DNA from: Diogma glabrata
Taxonomy: Eukaryota > Arthropoda > Insecta > Diptera > Cylindrotomidae
NCBI GenBank assembly: GCA_963693315.1
Contig: OY856186.1
Coordinates: forward strand, 282,746,412 to 282,810,411
Length of the DNA stretch: 64,000 bases
Direction of reading: 5' to 3'
Shown piece by piece: positions 56,631 to 64,000 of the stretch. Position numbers and translations under genes: made by a program. Positions within the stretch are counted from its first letter, which is position 1. The number at the start of each line of letters is the position of its first letter. Below the pieces are notes generated by a model. That model searched no databases, was not told where the DNA came from, and saw nothing but the letters and a program-made list of their open reading frames with translations.

Positions 56631-57789
56631 ATGTTACGCAGTTCGTGGCATATCTCGAAAAGTTTTAGTTTACAAGTTATAAATTAAATTTAAAGTAGAT
56701 TAAATTAAATTTCGCGTTTTGATATTCCAAAAGGAAACGCCAAAAATAAAAAGTGATGTGGATTCGCGAATTTAGTTTTTATTTCATTCAAACAAACTCT
56801 ATTGTTAGAGTTAATATAAAATTGTTTGAATTGATAGTGTAATGATGGGTTGTAAAAACAAAATGGTGTATTAATGTAATTAACACAAAAAAACACAATT
56901 ATTGTTTAAACAAAAAAAAAAATAATTTATAGAGAAAAAAATATAAAACTAATATAGTTATATTGTTAAAAAAAAATTCTTTTGTCTTTGTTAAAAGTGG
57001 TTGTCGCATCCCGTTGAAGATAGTGATATTAATGAACAAAGGGAAAGATATAAGATTGTGAAGCAGCAAGTGTCGTAATAGTGCTAGTCTCAGATAAATA
57101 ACTTACGACAGCTTTGAGATTGGCTACAACATTGATTGAAGTTGGAAAAAGGAAATTTTTTTGATAAAAGGAAATTCGCCATCATTTACATCCAAATAGT
57201 TGAAGCTTAGAATTTTTTTGGTTTACCTCTACATATTCGAATTTAAATCGATATAGCCAAATCGATTTTATTTTGGATCTTAACAAGTCTTGGATGAAAC
57301 AAATTTCATGCTTTGTTACATAAACTGTTATATAAATTGGAATCATCGGCATATTGTACTGGGATTAAAACGATACAACAAAACAAGCTAATCTTGACCG
57401 AACGATTTTATGAAGGTTGGCTACGAAAATTAACGGCTCCCAGATAGTATATGTATTGCACCGCCAGACGACGTTGCAACATATCAACAATCAACGCACC
57501 ATAAATAAGCAAGTTATTTTTAAATTTTCTTTCTTTTCTAAATTCTTTGATTATATGAAATGTTAGGTCTTGTAAGTTTTTTTTTGTGGTTAGAGATTTG
57601 TTTCGGGCATGGTCCATATTGGGGTATTGGGTCCGTTGTCCTTTTTTTGAAACCTAGATATTGGAATCATACATATTATTTGTTATATCCTTGTTAATAA
57701 CTGAATCCCAGATCCAGTTATAATAATACCTTAACGATTTAAGTCCTAATATCATACAGCCCAATAGTATATTAAGCCAGATAAATGAA
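56631..57789. other. Unassigned AT-rich DNA
   Basis: Short open frames only (for example 57408-57617), none with a recognisable domain. Confidence 0.35.
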
Positions 57790-58765
57790 AACGAAAAAAC
57801 AGAAATTGACAGAGCGAGAGCGGCAAAACTTTGTACCATGTCCATTTATGACAAAAGATTTTACAGTGCCATTAATTCTTCAACGTCTGGTACCAACTCT
57901 TTTTTTCCTATTATTGACGGCGATTTAACCGTCACTGACCCAGCGAGAAAAACCACATTGTTCGCGAGCATTATATGAGCATTATATTAATACACAGGAG
58001 TAATGCCAGATCGGGGTGATTTATTTTCCCGTTTATGGGATATTTCATTTAAAACAGGAAAGCGGGAAAAAAACTTGGCAAGTGCAGGCTTTTTCACAAT
58101 TAATTGTAGAAGCTTTTTGAATTTTAAACTTATTCAAAATGATCGCAACAACTATTTTTTTACTCTGCTTCCAGAAAGATGTTGATTACTCAATAATTTT
58201 GTTTAAATGAATGTGCCTTTATAGCATACAGTAAAATCGATGAAATTTCAGCTTTCGAAATAGAAACAAACGTTTCGAAAATCCCAAAAGCAATAACATA
58301 TTTCTGAGTTTCCGGAATATTTTCACACTACGACACGAAAAATAAAATCACCTGCAACTACAAGATGGCTCCTGTCTATGCATCGATGCATTTTGAACAT
58401 ATTAAAAAATTAGGATGTTTTGTATCATTATTTCGATTATACGTATCGAAAAAGGGGTAGTTTTTCCTTTAAAAAACGGTAAAAATCGGGAAGTTTTGAT
58501 TCGGCAACGGGAAATTTATTTTTAAAGTCCAGCATCACTGATGCACACATATAAAAGTTTTTGGAAGACAAATCTGACAGCCAATATGTTTTTTGAAACA
58601 AAAGATCAACAACCGATCGAAACACACCGATCTACATCGTACAAATGAAATGCTTAGTCCGAATCAACAGTCCCGGGGGCATACAATTCACAAAGGTTTA
58701 AAAAGCGTTCATCAACACCTCAACACGCATGTTGTTGTGGGACCTAGGTCTTAAAAGTGTTATGT
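57790..58765 (+). pseudogene. Degenerate LINE fragment cut by a hAT MITE
   Basis: 57795-57990 reads EIDRARAAKL, FYSAINSSTSGT, IIDGDLTVTDPARK, the linker before the reverse transcriptase. 58550-58620 resumes with 'gacagccaatatg' (QYGF-type box, here with a stop) and NKRSTTDR. 58680-58765 is the 3' end ('gttgttgtgggacctaggtc'). Most of the reverse transcriptase is deleted. It belongs to the same family as 22900-28843. Confidence 0.8.
57998..58540. mobile_element. hAT-type MITE inside the LINE fragment
   Basis: Left end (c)GAGTAATGCCAGATC; right end reversed CAGTGATGCTGGACT. Comparison with the intact LINE ('attaatacacacatttc') shows the target as ATACACAC, present as ATACACAG at 57990-57997 and ATGCACAC at 58541-58548, an 8-bp duplication with later changes. 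Subterminal 'tttattttcccg' is mirrored as 'cgggaaatttattt'. Non-coding. Confidence 0.75.
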
Positions 58766-59894
58766 CGTAGCCTGGTGATCGATGAAGCAGTTATATAAAA
58801 TCCCTGATTTAGACATGCACTATTTTCTCATACGCATCAAATTTGCATTCGCGTAACTTTTCATAGTCGTTTTTCATTCTGTCCTGTACACGTAGTCTTA
58901 TACTCAATCCATGGTCATCATTTACTATAGTTTCCGCCACAAAAATTTATTATCAGAAAAATAGTTGTGTGATATTTCTCCAATGTAATTTCCTTTGCTC
59001 AATTTGTATTCGTACTTCCGCTATTTTCAGGTAGATATCCTACAATCGTCTATCAATTAGTAATATTTTTCCAGTGTAATTTCCTATGCTTAATTTATAA
59101 TCATTAATCGGTATAAAATTGTCAGAAAACGGTTGTGTATTATCATTAATCCGTAAACGCGCTATTTACATATATAGTTCATTCCATTGTTTCGTAAACA
59201 ATATTTCATTTTTTAAAATCTTTTCCAATTTCTATTACAAACTAGCAGTCCTACTCCTTAATGGGTATAATAACTAACGATAAAACGGAAATAAAATTTC
59301 CCAAGAAACTACCTTATCGATTCGTTATTAACCGCATATAAATAGTAGTTGACAGCTAGCCTCGCCCTCTTATTTATTATTCTATTGTGACTCTTAGTCT
59401 AATTTTTCGTTTTGTTATGAGATTCATGTTTCTTGTTTTGATGTAGGTGTTGATTTCTGTGAGTCGGACATCTTTTATTAAAATCACGCGAATATACTTT
59501 ATTTGCGAAGCGCATTGTGCCGTTTAAAATCCAGATGAGTGGAAAGTATGTGCTGGAAAAGTATTCTGACCGGCGGAGATTGTAAATGGTGCGAAACAAA
59601 GAAGGAAATGAAATAAATCGGCTACGCTGGACTTTTCAACGCGGTGAGAAATACGGATGGTGAATCAGGATTTGAAAGGTATACCGATAGTTTGTCAATT
59701 TATAGTATGGAAAAGGTTTCAGTTATCGAACGAAATTAAAAGAATTATTTTTTTTGTTGTTAATGGTGTTGTATACGTATATCCAGGGACTATATTCCCC
59801 TTTCGGGAACATTAACCTATGCAATATTATCAAGTGAATCACCACGGGTAGTGAGTGGACATTTATGTGCAAATTATACATGATTAAATTATTA
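58766..59894. other. Unassigned DNA
   Basis: No gene or repeat that I can support. The 66-codon minus frame 59399-59599 has no domain. Confidence 0.35.
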
Positions 59895-60765
59895 AATAGA
59901 ATTTACGCCATTTATATGGATGAACTTCATTCGTCGAAAAGAAAGTTTAACTTAATTAACTTGATAAATAAAGTGCATTAGTACTCGTAGATGATTCTAA
60001 TTAACAATTTAAATGTTCATCGTCTTAAATTAAATTGCAATAAATCAAAACACTGATAACAATTTGCGCCATTTAGATGGTTAAACCTTATTCATCGAAA
60101 CTTAAATTAATTAAATTGCTTAGCAAATTACATGAGTGAACGTAGATAATTCTAAATACAATAGTAAATGTTCATCGTCCTAAGTTAAATTAAAAAAAAT
60201 CATTAAACGTACTTTACACCATTTATCTGGTGGAACGAAATTCATCAAAAATTAAGTTAATCAAATTATGTATGAGTATGTATGTATGAGTATACGTATG
60301 AGTATACTGTATGAGTAGATGTTTCTAATTAAAATATTAAATGTGTGTCATCATAAATTAAATTCAATAAAATTATTAAAAAAATTCTTTATACGCCATT
60401 ATTATGCTTGAACATTATTCGTCTTAAAATTAAAATTAGCTAATAAGTTCAATAAATTGCATGAGTATACGTAGCTGATTCCAATTAAACTATTAAATGT
60501 GCATTATCATAAATTAAATTAAATAAAATCATAAAAAAAAAGATTTCATTTTTACGGTTGAACATTATTCGTTTTTTAAAATTAAATTGGTTAACTTATT
60601 AAAAGTTACGTTATTTACGCTATTTATATGGTTGAACCTTGGTCGTCAGGAACTAAATTAATTAAATGGTTAAATTAAATACATTAGAAAACGTAAATCA
60701 GTCTAATTAAAACAATAAATGTATCTCGACAATAATTAAATTAAATCAGATTGTTGAACGCAATT
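59895..60765. repeat. Degenerate tandem repeat, unit about 150 bp, six copies
   Basis: Each unit has 'tttacgccatttatatgg', 'tgaac...ttattcgtc', 'gcatgagtatacgtag', 'attctaattaaa' and 'taaatgttcatcgtc' followed by 'ttaaattaaa'. Starts near 59900, 60062, 60210, 60388, 60536 (shortened) and 60610. The third unit contains a local 'tatgagtatacg' expansion. Divergence is high; an old array. Confidence 0.8.
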
Positions 60766-61280
60766 ACAGCAGTCAAATTGTTTAATTTAAAGTTAAATTA
60801 CTAACGAACCTGAGTTAATAGACGGAGAGTATGCTAACTCTGGTAATACAAGGTCACTACCACTTGAACTGATTGTCTAAGTTCTTGAACGAAAATTCCT
60901 CGGATCATATCACCCAACCCTACCAAAATATAATAACATCAAACGTACGGATCCAGTATCGTCACCGCGGGAGGTGAACGTAACGAGCAACGGGAGATGC
61001 ATGGTGGGCCACTAGGAGGCTAAAGCCTAGTCCTCAGTGAATAGATTCTATGGGCATGACTAGTATAAGATGTAATTTGTGTTAAGTTGCTGGATTACTG
61101 GAATAACGGAAAGACAGCGGTCAGCAGACGAGTCAGTAATTGGCGTAATTTTGGGAGTACTTTAACGATTTTCCTGACTGAATTATAATGATGGGCTACG
61201 AGGATCGAGACGGAAAGAGAGGGATCGACCACAAACCTCAGGTGAGTCAAATTAATTGTTTTAATTGTTTAATCCTTTTT
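60766..61280. other. Less AT-rich unassigned segment
   Basis: 60940-61245 is clearly richer in G and C than its surroundings and ends in 'aacctcag|gtgagt', which resembles a splice donor. A minus or plus host exon, a leader of a transposon, or an RNA gene are all possible; nothing was recognised. Confidence 0.35.
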
Positions 61281-61935
61281 TTTAGGTATGACTGAGTGTG
61301 GATGTGTATGTCTTTATTTAGGAGTGATTGTATGTACGTATGTGTGAAGCTGCGGGTGCGTGAATATATAGAGGTAGGAATAGAGTTCTATTTACTGATA
61401 CCAATTTTATTTGTAGTAAAAATTATATTAATATGAGCAATTGAATTTTAATTTTGTTATAAACCGCATTAATAAAGTGTAAATAGTCTAAATATTGAAT
61501 TTAAGTTGGTTGGTTAAGCAAATTATGAGAATTCCAAACTTGTGTTTCGTGATTTGGTTCAATTGAATAATTTTCTTCAAGTAATGGGATTACGTGATCT
61601 GTAATAAGATTGTAATCTAATTTATAAAACGAAACAAAAAAATATATGTCTTACATCTTACGGCATAATGGTTGGATCAAGCTTTCCAATCAGTCAAATT
61701 TTTTTTTATTCTATTATTTCTATCGACAGTAGTTGTTTATCACACTGGATATTTAAGTTTCTTTTAGGTATGAAAGACGATGGCATGTGTATATGTATGC
61801 GTGCGTGTATGGGGACATGGATGACGGTGCGTATGTATGTAGGTGTATGAGTGCGTATGCAAGTGTGAGTGTATGGAGATGTGGCTGGCGTGTATGTGTG
61901 GGAGTGGATGAAGGGCGCGAGTGTGTGAATGGATT
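61281..61935 (+). repeat. TG/TATG-rich low-complexity DNA in two blocks
   Basis: Two blocks, 61284-61360 and 61766-61935, both start 'ttta ggtatga' and run into irregular TGTG, TATG and GTGCG words. The separating 400 bp are ordinary AT-rich DNA. Probably decayed simple repeat; the frames through it are not gene-like. Confidence 0.6.
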
Positions 61936-62089
61936 AAAATTGTGGGGTTGGACGTGGTGATCGTGGTTCTTTCGCATACGGGGGTCGCCAGAGTCTGTTT
62001 CGTTCACTTGTATTTCTCACTTACATCCGTTATTATCTCATGTTACGCGTACATTACCATTATTTGTGCTGGAGTAGCAGGTATTCTTC

Positions 62090-62262
62090 TCTCGATCCCA
62101 AGGGCTGCCGCTAGCCTTGGGCAAAAAAATAATCTCGCTAAGTACGCGACCTGCTATGCCACTTCGGTGTTAATCAACGAAGCAGCGCTTCATTACAAAA
62201 GGTATCTATGTGTGTTGTTGTAATTCCTACACAGAACTTTTTATTAAAAAAAAATTCGTTGG
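62090..62262 (+). repeat. Possible 3' end of a LINE-like element
   Basis: 'aaaaggtatctatgtgtgtt' then 'gttgtaattcctacacagaa' and an A run (62245-62255) resembles the 3' tail of the LINE at 28765-28843 ('aaaaggtatttatgtgttgt'). Upstream is the hairpin 'ccaagggctgccgctagcct'. The rest of the element is not recognisable. Confidence 0.4.
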
Positions 62263-62760
62263 ACATCCCCCTAAAACTTTTTCTGTGTGCGTCCCTGAAA
62301 CTCAGCTTAAAAGAAAAGAGAGAGTATAAAAGAAATAAGATAAAAGTTCCAAAAGCATGGTATCACAATGGACAATTGATATTTTTATGATTTTGTGACA
62401 TTGTGTTGTGGTCACAGCGACTACATTATTTTGGACTATAAGTTGATTGATTAAATCGACTGAAATGCATTTCACTGAGCCCTGAATTATCACTGCACCT
62501 TACTTAAATAAAATTATTTAAACTTTTGGTAGATTGATTGGGTATAGTTATATTTTAATTCAAAGTCAGGCATGCTTAGTGTAAATTATAATGGTGAAAC
62601 CATTGGGCTTTTATACAATATAAAAATAAATGGGCATCCCGACTTGAAAATCTCTTATTTATAGCCAAAAAATGTTAAATAAAAATCATAGCTGAATAAC
62701 AAAGAAAATAATTTAACAAAGGAAACTAACAAAAATTATATAAATTAAAATCAACAAAAA
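62263..62760. other. Unassigned AT-rich DNA
   Basis: No feature recognised. Confidence 0.35.
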
Positions 62761-63235
62761 AAAAGTCCAAACGGCACGTATATCCGCTAGAAATAGGTAG
62801 ATTTCGAGATCAGACAGTTTTGTGTGCCAGCAGAATTTCTTCTATTCAAATCTTTTTTTTTTTTTTTCATTGATTGTTATAAGGTTTTTGGGAATTGTAG
62901 TTGGGGATTGTTGCAAACTTTTTTGTTGGAGCCGACAAGTCAAAAACCTCTTACTGCAGAGGTTTATATATGTATAAGAAACGGATTAAAATGTTACTAC
63001 AGTTTCTAAATTTATGAAGTTTTTAAAAATATTAGTATCCAAACGGCCGTTATAACGGATTTAAAAAACCATTTTTTTTTCTAGTATAAAGCCCCTAGTT
63101 CCTTAACCATGTGTCAGATTTGTCCAAGATATTAATAAAACACACATTTTTAAGATAGGTTTTTTTATCTGGCTCCCCAAATGCGACCGTGAGAGTGCCG
63201 GTTGATTTATTTTGTGTTTTACAAGCTTTTTTGTA
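62761..63235 (-). repeat. Single reversed copy of the 325-bp repeat element
   Basis: In reverse it matches the last unit of 17142-18120 and its flank 18424-18505: 'cggcacgtatatccgct', 'aggtagatttcgagatcaga', 'aacggccgttataacgg', 'gcgaccgtgagagtgcc'. It lacks the small insertion present at 18183-18423, and only one unit is present. Confidence 0.85.
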
Positions 63236-64000
63236 GTCGAATGTAGTCGAAAAATATATACAGGTATGGAATGATTGAATGTAATCAGAAATTTTTATTG
63301 GAATCGAAAATATTACAACATTTTTCCGAAGTATGATTGAAATATTTCGTTATATTTTCGACTCTCATATAAACGCATCCATTTAGTACAGAATTTAAAA
63401 ATGTCAAAACCTTTTTAATATTCATTTTTATATCATTTGTTTTGTGTTGATGTTGATAGAATATATAGTTTAAAAATGGCAAGCTCAGTTTTTTATGATT
63501 ATGAATAGCTTTTCCATTGTAAAATGTTTATTATCAAAATTTAATGATAATATATTAAAAAAACAAAACATATAACATAATATAATTTGCAACAAAACGT
63601 CAAATTCAAATTTCCTACTAGCAAAACGGAGTCGAAAATTTTATCCGACAGAAATGATCGAAAAATACTTTCAATCATATGCCATTTTAAATTTCCGAAT
63701 CGAATTTTTTTTCAATCATACTACCACAGCACTCCGATGGTTAATGAAAGATCAGAGTGTGTACTCGTGTTTTCATCTCATCATTTCCATCGACTTATCA
63801 ATTAAACCTTACAATGTTACTTATTTTTATGTTTAAATTTATTTTCTTTATAATAATAAAAAAAAGTATCATTTTTTTATTTTGTTGCCACAAACCATAC
63901 ATAATAATGATAAATAAGAAGAACAACATAAAAAATGGTACAAAACGGAAAGGCTTGATAATGAAGAATAATCAAAGTTATAATATTTTATTATTATTAT
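63236..64000. other. Unassigned AT-rich DNA to the window end
   Basis: Words of the type 'tcgaaaa' and 'caatcata' recur loosely (63237-63370, 63640-63720), perhaps another relative of the TCGAAA foldback. No gene recognised. Confidence 0.3.

Noticed and set aside
61668..62223. Open frames over the TG-rich block and beyond
   Set aside because: Low-complexity translation and no domain; only the LINE-like 3' tail was kept.

Overview
This is a strongly AT-rich stretch of a eukaryotic, almost certainly insect, genome. The evidence is an irritans-type mariner, an RTE retrotransposon with its small upstream ORF, jockey/CR1-type LINEs, a Tigger/pogo relative, hAT-type elements with 8-bp target duplications, tRNA-derived SINE sequence and an ACAAAATG start context. 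A higher fly is my best guess, but that is inference. The only candidate host gene is one short signal-peptide exon (1311-1466, + strand). Nearly everything else is layered transposable-element DNA with one 200-N assembly gap (38802-39001).

Layout. 1-1900: a dispersed repeat and the signal-peptide exon. 1907-5073: a mariner split by a 1.87-kb element with CCC/GGG ends. 5575-8032: a foldback of short TCGAAA repeats and three small hairpins with a common GC-rich centre. 10223-21650: a nest at least four levels deep. It is a foldback, cut by a TTAA-target element, cut by a long-TIR MULE-like element (8-bp target duplication), which carries an RTE fragment, a (TA)n tract, a Tigger derivative and inside that a LINE. 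22635-29517: a TIR element carrying a LINE whose endonuclease region is tandemly repeated four times (period 1045 bp). 31131-34059: two hAT-type elements side by side, the first filled with a SINE-bearing palindrome and a LINE fragment. 34980-50860: a series of foldbacks or duplications, each hit by one member of a CCCA...TGGG family with 2-bp target duplications, plus hairpins, a hAT MITE and a satellite-like array. 52404-55745: the best preserved element, an RTE LINE with a 1028-codon intact frame. 56023-56630: a CCCGAGCAG element sharing its core with the CCCA...TGGG family. 57790-58765: LINE remains cut by a hAT MITE. 59895-60765: a degenerate 150-bp tandem repeat. 60800-64000: TG-rich DNA and another copy of a repeat seen at 17142-18505.

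The most unusual signal is the group of non-autonomous DNA elements that start CCC and end GGG, duplicate only 2 bp of variable target (CT, TA, AT, AA), and are packed with short subterminal motifs. Two families have completely different motif arrays at their ends but the same internal core. Several were inserted into one arm of a palindrome, so the other arm preserves the empty site and confirms the 2-bp duplication. Next in interest are the fourfold LINE array, the small hairpins with different stems but a common loop, and the intact RTE element. All family names rest on reading motifs by eye; no database search was possible.
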